In this document: one piece after another, positions 8,078 to 16,432 of the stretch | Position numbering within the stretch: the first letter of the stretch is position 1 | Layout: each line of letters begins with the position of its first letter | Made by a program: the position numbers and the translations under genes | From: Bermanella sp040371755 | GTDB lineage: Bacteria; Pseudomonadota; Gammaproteobacteria; Pseudomonadales; Oceanobacteraceae | Length of the DNA stretch: 64,000 nucleotides | Direction of reading: 5' to 3' | NCBI RefSeq assembly: GCF_040371755.1 | Contig: NZ_BAABWE010000007.1 | Location: forward strand, 124,001 to 188,000 | Notes under the pieces: model-generated | What the model was told of the DNA's origin: nothing | The model's input: the letters and a program-made list of their open reading frames with translations, nothing else | Databases searched by the model: none

Positions 8078-10492
8078 ATGAGTCAAAACGATATGCCAAA
8101 AACTGAGCCGGAACATTATATTTTATCTCCGGGTACTGAGCCTTTATTGGAAAGGTTATTATTTAGCAAACGTGGTTTGTTTTTAACGATCTTATTAGCA
8201 CTTACTGTTTTTCTTGCTTACAACGCATCAAAAGTAGGTTTTGATTCTCGTTCTTCTAAATATATTCCTTTAGAGCACGAATACATTAAAAATCATATTA
8301 ATCACGCCAGTGATTTAAGTAGTGGTTTAAACAACATAAAAATTGTTGTTGCCGTAAAAGAAGGGGATATTTTCACTTCTGAATATATGGAAACACTGCG
8401 TCAGATTACTGATGATGTGTTTTACATTAACGGTACTGACCGCTCTAAACTTAAATCTCTGTGGACACCAAATGTCCGCTGGACAGAAGTAACCGAGCAA
8501 GGGTTTCAAGGCGGACCAGTAATTCCACCTACTTATAGTGGTGATGACGATAGCATCGAAAAACTGCGTGTAAATATTTTACGCTCTGGTCAGGTAGGTC
8601 GTTTAGTCTCAAATGACTTTACTTCTACCATGATCGATATGTCACTGTACGAGACAAACCCAGCGACAGGTTTACCGATAAACCCTCAAGATTTAGCACG
8701 TGAACTTGAAGAAAAAGTTCGTGACAAATATTCAAGTGATCAAATCAGCATTCACATGATTGGTTTCCCTAAGAAAATGGCGGATCTAATCGAAGGTGTT
8801 GCAAGTGTTGTGTTGTTCTTTATTGGTGCAATATTTATTACATCTATACTTTTGTACATGTATTCACGTTGTATTAAAGGTACTTTAATTCCGGTTATTT
8901 GTTCTATTGTGGCGGTGATTTGGCAGTTAGGATTATTAAACCTAATTGGTTTTGGTATCGATCCTTATTCGATGCTTGTCCCGTTTTTAGTCTTTGCTAT
9001 TGGTATTAGTCATGGTGTGCAAATCATCAATGGTATCGCCATTGAAGCGGGTAAAGGTGCAGATCACCTAAGCGCATCTCGTTTAGCATTCCGTGGTTTG
9101 TATGTGCCTGGTATGTTGGCGTTGTTATCAGATGCCATCGGTTTCTTAACACTTTTATTTATTGATATCACGGTTATCAAAGAATTGGCCATCGCAGCGT
9201 CTGTTGGTGTGGCGGTTATCATTGTAACTAACTTATTGTTATTGCCATTATTGATGTCATATGTGGGTATTAGTCGCTCTGGTGTTGCTCATGCACAAAA
9301 AATTGAAGCGTCTGAACCTAAATTGTGGAAGCTAATTGCTAAGTTCACCGATAAAAAAGTAGCTATAACTTCTATTGCTGTAGCGGTTGTATTGGCTGTT
9401 TTAGGTACCATTGGTAGCCAAAATTTAAAAATTGGTGACTTAGACAAAGGTGCCCCTGAACTTCGTCCTGATAGCCGTTACAATAAAGATAATGCCTATA
9501 TCGTTGATAACTACTCAACCAGTTCTGATGTATTGGTAATAATGGCCGAAACACCAAAAGAGAAATGTGCCACATTTACTGCGCTTGAAGCGATTGATCG
9601 CTTAAGTTGGGTTATGCGAAATGTTGATGGTGTACAATCAGTCATTTCATTAGCTTCTGCAACCCAATATTCATCTAAAGCGAATAATGAAGGCAACTTG
9701 AAGTGGTCTACCATTTCTCGTAACCAAGACATCTTAAACTCAGGTCTTCGGTATACTCCAAAGAGCTTGTACAGCCAAGCTTGTGACATGGCGCCAGTGA
9801 TTGTGTTCTTAAATGACCACAAAGCTGAAACCCTTAATCGTGCGACAGCTGCTGCGGCAGAGTTTGCGAAAGGTTATGAAGACGATGAAAATGTTCAATT
9901 TAAATTGGCATCTGGTAATGCTGGTGTAGAAGCAGCTACCAACCAAGTAATTGAAGAAGCGCAAACGTTAATGTTGATTTTCGTATACATTGTTGTTTCG
10001 ATTCTTTGTTTTATCACCTTCCGTTCAATTCGTGCGATTATTTGTATTATCACACCACTAGCACTGACGTCTATTCTTTGTCAGGCACTGATGGCGCAAA
10101 TGGGTATCGGTGTAAAAGTGGCAACACTACCAGTGATTGCGTTAGGTGTGGGTATCGGTGTGGATTACGGTATCTATATTTATAGCCGTCTAGAAGCATT
10201 CTTGATTGAAGGTAAAAACCTACATGATGCATTTTTACAAACGCTTAAAACAACTGGTAAAGCCGTTAGCTTTACTGGTTTAACTCTAGCGATTGGTGTT
10301 GGTACTTGGATTTGGTCTCCTATCAAGTTCCAAGCGGATATGGGTATCTTGCTAACGTTCATGTTCCTTTGGAACATGTTGGGTGCCTTATTACTGCTAC
10401 CTGCACTGTCTCGTTTTGTATTGAAACCAGAGCAAATTATTGCCAAACATCAAGCAAAGCACGGTGATGTAAAGCCAGCAGAGACTCTATAA
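8078..10492 (+). CDS. RND-superfamily transporter (MMPL/SSD type)
   Basis: An 804-residue inner-membrane protein with two repeated halves. Each half has one N-terminal transmembrane helix, a large periplasmic loop and a bundle of five helices (first bundle ~residues 240-400, second ~620-790). Conserved GIGVDYGIYIYSR in the second half and GISHGVQIINGIA in the first are the usual TM4-equivalent segments of MMPL/HpnN-like RND exporters, which export lipids or hydrophobic molecules. It is cotranscribed with the Ycf48-like protein six bases upstream and probably with DUF1329; the unit ends at a terminator 20 bases downstream. Substrate not determinable. Confidence 0.85.
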   Translation: MSQNDMPKTEPEHYILSPGTEPLLERLLFSKRGLFLTILLALTVFLAYNASKVGFDSRSSKYIPLEHEYIKNHINHASDLSSGLNNIKIVVAVKEGDIFTSEYMETLRQITDDVFYINGTDRSKLKSLWTPNVRWTEVTEQGFQGGPVIPPTYSGDDDSIEKLRVNILRSGQVGRLVSNDFTSTMIDMSLYETNPATGLPINPQDLARELEEKVRDKYSSDQISIHMIGFPKKMADLIEGVASVVLFFIGAIFITSILLYMYSRCIKGTLIPVICSIVAVIWQLGLLNLIGFGIDPYSMLVPFLVFAIGISHGVQIINGIAIEAGKGADHLSASRLAFRGLYVPGMLALLSDAIGFLTLLFIDITVIKELAIAASVGVAVIIVTNLLLLPLLMSYVGISRSGVAHAQKIEASEPKLWKLIAKFTDKKVAITSIAVAVVLAVLGTIGSQNLKIGDLDKGAPELRPDSRYNKDNAYIVDNYSTSSDVLVIMAETPKEKCATFTALEAIDRLSWVMRNVDGVQSVISLASATQYSSKANNEGNLKWSTISRNQDILNSGLRYTPKSLYSQACDMAPVIVFLNDHKAETLNRATAAAAEFAKGYEDDENVQFKLASGNAGVEAATNQVIEEAQTLMLIFVYIVVSILCFITFRSIRAIICIITPLALTSILCQALMAQMGIGVKVATLPVIALGVGIGVDYGIYIYSRLEAFLIEGKNLHDAFLQTLKTTGKAVSFTGLTLAIGVGTWIWSPIKFQADMGILLTFMFLWNMLGALLLLPALSRFVLKPEQIIAKHQAKHGDVKPAETL

Positions 10493-10513
10493 CTTTATTA
10501 TAGAGTCGAAAAG

Positions 10514-10539
10514 AACCGCGCAAATGCGCGGTTTTTTTT
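10514..10539 (+). terminator. rho-independent terminator
   Basis: A GC-rich stem (ACCGCGC / GCGCGGT, loop AAAT) is followed directly by eight T residues. It ends the DUF1329–Ycf48–RND transcription unit. Confidence 0.9.
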
Positions 10540-10579
10540 GCTTTAAAATTGCCGATTAACTGAATAAAGATATTAATAT

Positions 10580-11245
10580 ATGAATGTCGTATACGATCAC
10601 GAAGATTGGTTGGTGGTAGATAAACCAGCAGGCTTAAATTTTCACACAGAAGATGGCCAGCCTGGGTTGATGGTGCAACTAGAGCATCAATTAGGCACAA
10701 AGCTTTGGCCTGTACACCGTTTGGATAAATTAACCTCTGGACTTGTACTGGTAGCAAAAAACAAAGACAGTTGCGCGCTGCTAAGCAAATTATTTTCAGA
10801 ACGAAAAGTCGATAAATACTATTTAGCAGTTACGCCTTCTAGTATAAAAAAAAAGCAAGGACTAATTAAAGGTGACATGTCTCCGGCTAGAAGAGGCGCG
10901 TTTAAATTGCTAAAAACAATGGATAACCCTGCTATTACTCAGTTTTTCTCCCATAGCTTACAAGCCGGTTATAGAATATGCCTACTTAAGCCTAAAACGG
11001 GTAAAACTCACCAATTAAGAGTTGCACTGAAATCCATAAGTGCCCCGATAGTGGGGGATGGTTTGTACTCAGGGGAGACGGCTGCTCGGATGTATCTACA
11101 TAGTTTTGTCCTACGTTTTACTTATAAAGACAAACCCTTTGTAATTGTTAGTGAACCAGTATTTGAACCTGATTTTTCAATAGCTAATATGCTGGATGAC
11201 TTGGCTTGGTTAACACCATGGCAGTTGCCATGGCCCAGATTATAA
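10580..11245 (+). CDS. RluA-family RNA pseudouridine synthase
   Basis: A 221-residue enzyme that converts uridine to pseudouridine in RNA. It has the RluA-family motif HRLDKLTSGL with catalytic Asp at residue 49, and the C-terminal KTGKTHQLRVAL motif near residue 138. It is a short, single-domain form without an S4 domain, like the small RluA-related TIGR01621 group. Target RNA position unknown. It follows a terminator, so it has its own promoter, and is convergent with the next gene with only five bases between the stops. Confidence 0.85.
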   Translation: MNVVYDHEDWLVVDKPAGLNFHTEDGQPGLMVQLEHQLGTKLWPVHRLDKLTSGLVLVAKNKDSCALLSKLFSERKVDKYYLAVTPSSIKKKQGLIKGDMSPARRGAFKLLKTMDNPAITQFFSHSLQAGYRICLLKPKTGKTHQLRVALKSISAPIVGDGLYSGETAARMYLHSFVLRFTYKDKPFVIVSEPVFEPDFSIANMLDDLAWLTPWQLPWPRL

Positions 11246-11250
11246 TGGTT

Positions 11251-11988
11251 TTATTTAGCGGATTTTATTAAGTAAGTTTGCACTAACCAATTAATCACAA
11301 GATAAATGCCAATCGCTAAAATGGCTATTAACCCTGCAATAGCACCAAATAAATACGGTGCTTTCATGAGAACTGTCATTAAAGATTCTTGATAATAAAA
11401 AAACCATTGATGGTTCTGCGGAAAAACCCACTCATGTAATGCATAAAAGACAGTAATAGGCCCTATTACCATTACAGCAATTAAACACAGTGCGCTAAAG
11501 CTAAGTATGCCTATAGCTTGTTGTTTAATTGATGGAAGTTGGATATTGCTGGCTTTTAAATAAGCTAATAATGCCAAAAAGCTGAATAAACAAATGTAGG
11601 AAACCATATAAAAGGTATCAATCAGGTTTGCTACATCTTTTAAATGAATGACTTCTGGGTTACGTAACAAACGGTTAATGGGCTGTCCCTGTGGGTTGTG
11701 AAAGGTGATTTTGTTTAAACCTTGCCCTTGATTGTGAATAGAGTGGTTGATGGCGGAAAATAAACGGACTTGCTCTGGTTTATTAGTTAATTCAAACCCT
11801 TTTTTGTACTTATTTTGTGGGCCGTACTTATGAATATGTTTGTCGATACTCATCACGTAATACAGTGAAGGGTAGGCAAAATCAAATTGAGCAAATGTTA
11901 CCCAGCTAAGAAAAACAGAGCTAACGAACAAACATAGGCTTAAAAGGGCGATTCTAATTTTGGGTATTAAGTTAATGGCGAATGACAT
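11251..11988 (-). CDS. unrecognised membrane protein
   Basis: About 245 residues from ATG 11988; a TTG at 12045 would add 19 residues. Four hydrophobic segments are visible: an N-terminal one (IALLSLCLFVSSVFLSWVTF), two central ones (MVSYICLFSFLALLAYL; ILSFSALCLIAVMVIGPITVFYAL) and one at the end (LFGAIAGLIAILAIGIYLVI). A ~100-residue loop between segments one and two is probably periplasmic. I do not recognise the family. Neither start has a good ribosome-binding site. Confidence 0.6.
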   Translation of the reverse strand: MSFAINLIPKIRIALLSLCLFVSSVFLSWVTFAQFDFAYPSLYYVMSIDKHIHKYGPQNKYKKGFELTNKPEQVRLFSAINHSIHNQGQGLNKITFHNPQGQPINRLLRNPEVIHLKDVANLIDTFYMVSYICLFSFLALLAYLKASNIQLPSIKQQAIGILSFSALCLIAVMVIGPITVFYALHEWVFPQNHQWFFYYQESLMTVLMKAPYLFGAIAGLIAILAIGIYLVINWLVQTYLIKSAK

Positions 11989-12191
11989 GGCTGTATTGGG
12001 TACGTTAAATGGCCATAGCTTTACTGCTTTTGTGTCCTTGGTCAAGGTGTTGTTATTATACCGTTATCTTTTGTGTTGGGTTTTCCTGCCTTGGTTCGAT
12101 CATAAAGACGTTACGGGTGGCTGGGAATGCTTGTCATAGCCTAAGCATCAAGGTACTGTACGCTGTTTATTACGTCTATTTAGAGTGTGTT

Positions 12192-12590
12192 ATGGAGCAA
12201 AAAAAGTTTACTGAAAAAGGTTTAATGCGTGTCTTTAATGCTACAGGGTATTCGTTTCAAGGTATTAAGCGTGCATGGAAAACGGAAGCCGCTGTTCGTC
12301 AAGAATTTATGCTGGTTTTGTGTTTAGTACCAATCGCAGTGTGCGTTGCGCAATCCATAGTTCAATTGGCGTTGATGGCATTTAGCTTATTTATTGTTGT
12401 GATTACTGAGCTGCTTAACACGGCGATAGAATATGTGGTGGATCGAATTGGCACTGAACGTCATGACCTGTCAGGGGCGGCAAAAGATATTGCTAGTGCG
12501 GCTGTTTTTTTTAGTTTATTCCAAGTCGTTATTGTTTGGGGTTTAATTCTATTAAGTAACTACAACCTGATAACATTACCGCTATTTTAG
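12192..12590 (+). CDS. dgkA: diacylglycerol kinase
   Basis: A 132-residue inner-membrane enzyme that phosphorylates diacylglycerol to phosphatidic acid, recycling lipid from membrane-derived oligosaccharide synthesis. The family motif ELLNTAIEYVVDRIG (residues 73-87) carries the catalytic glutamates, followed by SGAAKDIASAAVFFS with the conserved Lys-Asp. Three transmembrane helices and the length match DgkA. ATG 12192 is chosen because the family starts here; the frame extends upstream to 12009 without family similarity. Confidence 0.93.
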   Translation: MEQKKFTEKGLMRVFNATGYSFQGIKRAWKTEAAVRQEFMLVLCLVPIAVCVAQSIVQLALMAFSLFIVVITELLNTAIEYVVDRIGTERHDLSGAAKDIASAAVFFSLFQVVIVWGLILLSNYNLITLPLF

Positions 12591-12609
12591 TTATTAAACG
12601 GAGTACAAC

Positions 12610-13119
12610 ATGGTAGCAGCCATTAAAATGAGTTTAATAGTCGGCACATTATTAGGAATGGCCCACCAATGGCAAGGAATTCTGAGTAATGCCTCAGTGG
12701 ACTGGATTGCTTGGGCTGTGAGTTATTTGTTATGTTTTTTGGCATTTTTTTATTGGGATAAGTTTAGTAAAGCCTCCTTACAAACTGACCACGAAGATGA
12801 CAGCCCCTTTGGAATAATTACTCCTGCCCAATTGGATGCACTTTACAAACAATCCATAATCGTTGAACGAAATGCCCATAAAGCAAATAAAGTATTCAGT
12901 CAGCAATTAGGTTATGTTCATAAATTGCTTGAGAAAACTAAAAACCTATCCCCCGGCGATGATTTTGAGTCTTTGCACACAAACCTTGTTTATGAGTTAA
13001 GTGTATTGGAACAACACATAGAACGCTTATTGCTTGAAATGAATAAAAACGTAAAACTCGGGGAAAAGCTGCAACAAAGCGTAGCCAATTTAGACCCTGA
13101 AATTGGCGTACTAGATTAA
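12610..13119 (+). CDS. small two-helix membrane protein with soluble C-terminal domain
   Basis: A 169-residue protein with good ribosome-binding spacing (ACGGAGTACAAC-ATG). Two N-terminal hydrophobic segments (IKMSLIVGTLLGMAHQWQGIL and IAWAVSYLLCFLAFFYW) are followed by a cytoplasmic helical region of ~110 residues with coiled-coil character. The membrane hairpin resembles the short NrtS-type nitrate/nitrite protein region, but this is weak and I make no functional claim. It lies 19 bases after dgkA and may be cotranscribed. Its stop overlaps the convergent PAS gene by four bases. Confidence 0.65.
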   Translation: MVAAIKMSLIVGTLLGMAHQWQGILSNASVDWIAWAVSYLLCFLAFFYWDKFSKASLQTDHEDDSPFGIITPAQLDALYKQSIIVERNAHKANKVFSQQLGYVHKLLEKTKNLSPGDDFESLHTNLVYELSVLEQHIERLLLEMNKNVKLGEKLQQSVANLDPEIGVLD

Positions 13120-13571
13120 CAGTCTTTATTTGAATCTAAGCTTTTTTTATTGAGAGCAGCAGACGTAACATCATATATGATTAAACAAATATGAGCGGTC
13201 TCACCACTGGTATTATTGAGTGGGATTATCGTTGCGTTTTGGTACATGAAGTCTGCGCGGCCCGTTATTGGAAAGTTATTTTTAAACTTAAACAAAAATG
13301 GCCTTTGATCACTGATTGTAAATGCTCGCGTATTAAGTAAAAAAACAGCTTCAGCTTTCTTTTTAAACCAGCTCTCATCAATCTCTTCAAATAAATCAAA
13401 TAGCACCTGATCTTTTGCTTGGTCTGGCCTGATGCCGCTGTGATTCTCCATAAAACCATTCCACAACTTAATATTATAGGTGCGGTCAAGTACAACTAAT
13501 CCAACATCAATGGTTTGTAGGATATCCATAAACCAGTGGAACTCAGTCATGCCTTGATTGTCAGTGCTCAT
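13116..13571 (-). CDS. PAS-domain signalling protein
   Basis: A 151-residue cytoplasmic protein consisting of essentially one PAS fold: an N-terminal FMDILQTIDVGLVVLDRTYNI segment, then the WNGFMENHSGI segment typical of PAS, and a final strand ICLIIYDVTSAA. No output domain is attached. It is the last gene of a three-gene minus-strand operon after a response regulator and a CheC/CheX-like protein, with one base between genes. The trio suggests a small phospho-signalling module; ligand or cofactor unknown. Confidence 0.78.
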   Translation of the reverse strand: MSTDNQGMTEFHWFMDILQTIDVGLVVLDRTYNIKLWNGFMENHSGIRPDQAKDQVLFDLFEEIDESWFKKKAEAVFLLNTRAFTISDQRPFLFKFKNNFPITGRADFMYQNATIIPLNNTSGETAHICLIIYDVTSAALNKKSLDSNKDC

Positions 13572-13572
13572 A

Positions 13573-14187
13573 CTAATCTTCCAATAAAAAACTGATGAGT
13601 CGATTCATGTGAATCACGCTGTCTTCGGTAAACAGTAATAGTAGGTCACAATTGATATTGTGATCCTCAATTGTGTAATTGATCTCTATGGCCATAGTTT
13701 TTTGCCAATGTTTTTCTCGCTGAGATAGCAGCTCAGAAATAGAGCAGTGTTGACCTAAAACCACAGGGTGGCTCTGACTAAAATCAATATCCAGTTGCTG
13801 GCCAATACCCTGAATACATGCGCCGTTTAATACATTGGCCACATCCATTAGCATTTCTAACTCTTCATGTTGATCTAAATCACCAGGGTATTTAAGTAGT
13901 TTTGCAATATCACTGAAACTGGCATCATTAAAAATAAGCAAAGCTTCACCAGCAATGCCCGCACCAATAAAACCTTGGCAAACAGCGCTAACGGTTGCAT
14001 TACCTTCTAATGACTTAAGCGTCATTTTAAATTCATTAACTTCTATGATATTCACATTAGGAATAGGGAGCACTACATATACCCCCAACAGTCTGGCTAG
14101 ACGATCAGCGGCTTGCCCCATGGCGACGTTAGTGATCTCTTGATAGCAATCACGTTCATCTTCATTGATTTGAACTAGGTTATTCAT
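13573..14187 (-). CDS. CheC/CheX-family chemotaxis phosphatase-like protein
   Basis: About 204 residues from ATG 14187; the upstream extension of the frame is rejected because it overlaps most of the response-regulator gene. The family signature appears twice: EITNVAMGQAADRLARLLG near residue 17 and MLMDVANVLNGACIQGIGQQL near residue 110. These are the conserved Glu/Asn helices by which CheC/CheX dephosphorylate CheY-P. In the first copy Glu and Asn are present (E..N), in the second D..N. The start overlaps the stop of the preceding response regulator (ATGAATAA, 8 bases), so translation is coupled. The likely partner is that regulator. Confidence 0.82.
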   Translation of the reverse strand: MNNLVQINEDERDCYQEITNVAMGQAADRLARLLGVYVVLPIPNVNIIEVNEFKMTLKSLEGNATVSAVCQGFIGAGIAGEALLIFNDASFSDIAKLLKYPGDLDQHEELEMLMDVANVLNGACIQGIGQQLDIDFSQSHPVVLGQHCSISELLSQREKHWQKTMAIEINYTIEDHNINCDLLLLFTEDSVIHMNRLISFLLED

Positions 14188-14563
14188 TAGGAGACTCCCT
14201 AAGAATTCCGTATTCAACCAACACTTTTTTAATATGAGGTTTATCGACAGGCTTTTTAATGAAATCAATAGCACCGAGTTTTTTAACCCGATCCTGAGCC
14301 TCTGGTTGAATATCACCAGAGACAACAATGACCATAATGGGTAAATCCTCTTTGCGAATGACCTCTAAGGTTTGATAGCCATCCATGACAGGCATGGTGA
14401 GATCAAGAAACAGTATTTCGAATTCGTTGGCTTTTATTTGGGCAATGGCCTCTTCGCCATTTTTTGCAAAGATAATCTCAACAGGCCACTCTTCTGGTAG
14501 CGCCCGTGCCATCTGTTTGCGTGCCATATTGGAATCATCGCAAATTAATACCTTTGCGCTCAT
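14180..14563 (-). CDS. stand-alone response regulator (CheY-like)
   Basis: A 127-residue single receiver domain. The acidic pocket D9-D10, phospho-acceptor D54 (FLDLTMPVMDG), Ser82 and the conserved KKP lysine at ~103-104 are all present. It has no DNA-binding output, so it acts by protein interaction. It is the first gene of the operon with the CheC/CheX-like and PAS proteins; no histidine kinase is adjacent, so phosphate must come from a kinase elsewhere. Confidence 0.92.
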   Translation of the reverse strand: MSAKVLICDDSNMARKQMARALPEEWPVEIIFAKNGEEAIAQIKANEFEILFLDLTMPVMDGYQTLEVIRKEDLPIMVIVVSGDIQPEAQDRVKKLGAIDFIKKPVDKPHIKKVLVEYGILRESPNE

Positions 14564-14623
14564 GTCAACCTCACTGCATATGCCTAACCTAAAGTTAAGA
14601 AGGCAATTGGCAAATTGGCAAGC

Positions 14624-15439
14624 CTAACTATCTATGTTTGATGACAATATCGCTTGCTCCCAAGCTAATAGAGCTTGTTTATTAGGAGCCCCCCAGCGAT
14701 AGCCACTAATAGCCCCGCTTTGCTGAATAACACGGTGGCATGGGATTAAGAATGCAACGGGGTTGGCTCCCACAGCCTGCCCTACACCCCTAGCACCCTT
14801 AGGGTTGCCTATGGCGATGGCAATGTCCTTGTAGCTTAGTAATTGGCTTGAATGGGTATTTAATAGAGCTCGCCAAACCTGAAGCTGAAAATTTGTAGCG
14901 GAAACATGCAGTGAAACAGGGCGATTTTCGGTAAACGGGTCAAATCCCAGTAATGTGTCGTTTTCTTTTTCTGTAAACCGCGCATCAGGGTATTTTGTTT
15001 GTAATATTTTGATTGGTGCTTGTTTGGTTTGAAAGCCCAAATAATGTATACCGCGATCGGTACAGATGACATCTAACAAACCAAACACACTTTGCTGAGT
15101 TCCATAATAAAATGTCAGCTGCTGCCCTAAGGACTTAAACTCTCCCGGAGACATGGCCTCAATTTGAACAAATGCATCATGTAATCTTGATGGGCTACTT
15201 AAACTAAGCGCCTCACTGCAATCTAACAGGCTAGAGCTTATGAGCTTTGGCTTAGATAATTGCACCAATAAACTTTGTTGAAATTGCTTTGGACTAACAC
15301 CTACATACTGCTTGAAAACTTTTTGGAAGTGGCTGGGGCTTAATGAAAAACGCTGGGCAAAGGCAGTTAAATCGTTCCCTAATAATGGGTTTTCAACTAA
15401 AAGTGCAATGGATTGCTGGCACATATTATAGGGTGTCAT
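14624..15439 (-). CDS. Ada-like: AraC helix-turn-helix fused to O6-methylguanine-DNA methyltransferase
   Basis: About 271 residues from ATG 15439 (a TTG at 15454 adds five). The N-terminal ~100 residues are an AraC-type DNA-binding domain (FSLSPSHFQKVFKQYVGVSPKQF). The C-terminal half is an alkyltransferase with the acceptor-cysteine motif IPCHRVIQ and downstream GYRWG. The N-terminal zinc/phosphotriester-methyl acceptor domain of E. coli Ada is missing. It should therefore remove O6-methyl groups but cannot sense methylphosphotriesters in the classical way. Such domain pairs are often annotated as bifunctional regulator/methyltransferases. Confidence 0.88.
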   Translation of the reverse strand: MTPYNMCQQSIALLVENPLLGNDLTAFAQRFSLSPSHFQKVFKQYVGVSPKQFQQSLLVQLSKPKLISSSLLDCSEALSLSSPSRLHDAFVQIEAMSPGEFKSLGQQLTFYYGTQQSVFGLLDVICTDRGIHYLGFQTKQAPIKILQTKYPDARFTEKENDTLLGFDPFTENRPVSLHVSATNFQLQVWRALLNTHSSQLLSYKDIAIAIGNPKGARGVGQAVGANPVAFLIPCHRVIQQSGAISGYRWGAPNKQALLAWEQAILSSNIDS

Positions 15440-15450
15440 AAAATTTACCC

Positions 15451-15477
15451 ACAAAAAAAGCCCAGCTTACTGGGCTT
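15451..15477 (-). terminator. rho-independent terminator for plsC
   Basis: Read on the minus strand, the stem AAGCCCA/TGGGCTT with a six-base loop is followed by seven T residues. It lies 30 bases past the plsC stop and immediately upstream of the Ada-like start, separating the two same-strand genes. Confidence 0.85.
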
Positions 15478-15506
15478 GATTCACTTTGCACAGCCGGATC
15501 TTGTGA

Positions 15507-16253
15507 TCAGGCTTGATTGTCCACAGAGTCTGCTGACGGGGCAGCTTTCCCGTCTAATGCTTGAATAGTACGTAACATATCCGCCTCAATGGTGTGCATA
15601 AGTTGAGCGGCATCTTTTTGTTTTAGTCCTTGCGTACTAACAGCAGGTAATACTTTAATTTTTGCTACGCCGTTATTCAATTGGCCCAAACTAAAATGAT
15701 CTAAATAACTGCTACAACACACAGGCACAATAGGTACACCTGCGTTAATGGCAGTAATAAAAGCCCCTTTTTTAAACGGCAATAAGTTTTTGCCCTGATT
15801 ACGTGTGCCCTCAGGAAAGATCCAAATTGAAGTGTTCTTTTGGGTAAGGGCCTGCTTGGTAATTTCCATGGCTTCCTTGGCTTTATGTGGGTTACCACGG
15901 TCAATCAGCACGTTCCCGGCCAACCAATATAACTGGCCAAAAATAGGCAGCAATTTAAGGCTCTTTTTACCTAAACTCACGGTACGATCAGGTACAGCAC
16001 CGCCCACTATGAATAAATCCCAATTACTTTGGTGGTTAGCCACCACAATGCAAGGACGGCTTTGATCAAGAATGTCCCAGCCTTCAACTTCGCGCTTAAT
16101 ACCTAAAATTGGCATGGCCAAACTGCTATAAATAGCAGCACACCAACGGCTATTCGTAGGGTGGAAAGGGCGAACAATACCAATCAATAAACCAATGAAG
16201 CTACTGATAAAAAAGTGTATGGATAATAGAAGAACTCGGATTAGGCGTATCAT
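15507..16253 (-). CDS. plsC: 1-acyl-sn-glycerol-3-phosphate acyltransferase
   Basis: A 248-residue inner-membrane-associated enzyme that acylates lysophosphatidic acid to phosphatidic acid. It has the acyltransferase HX4D box (NHQSNWDLF, His74/Asp79) and the substrate-binding FPEGTR at residues 146-151. An N-terminal hydrophobic segment spans residues ~7-28. Single gene with its own terminator; divergent from the acyl-CoA dehydrogenase across a 179-base gap. Confidence 0.92.
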   Translation of the reverse strand: MIRLIRVLLLSIHFFISSFIGLLIGIVRPFHPTNSRWCAAIYSSLAMPILGIKREVEGWDILDQSRPCIVVANHQSNWDLFIVGGAVPDRTVSLGKKSLKLLPIFGQLYWLAGNVLIDRGNPHKAKEAMEITKQALTQKNTSIWIFPEGTRNQGKNLLPFKKGAFITAINAGVPIVPVCCSSYLDHFSLGQLNNGVAKIKVLPAVSTQGLKQKDAAQLMHTIEADMLRTIQALDGKAAPSADSVDNQA

Positions 16254-16432
16254 ACGGCTACCTACTTATCATTTTTAGTGAGCATACAGTTGTTCGCTCA
16301 AATCTACCATGACCACATGAAACATTTCAGTCACGTATTTGATCAAATATGGCAAATTTTGATGATTAAATGGCCGGATCTTTTTAAATGAATAATACTG
16401 AGTAAACACACTTAAAATAATAAGGGTAAGCC

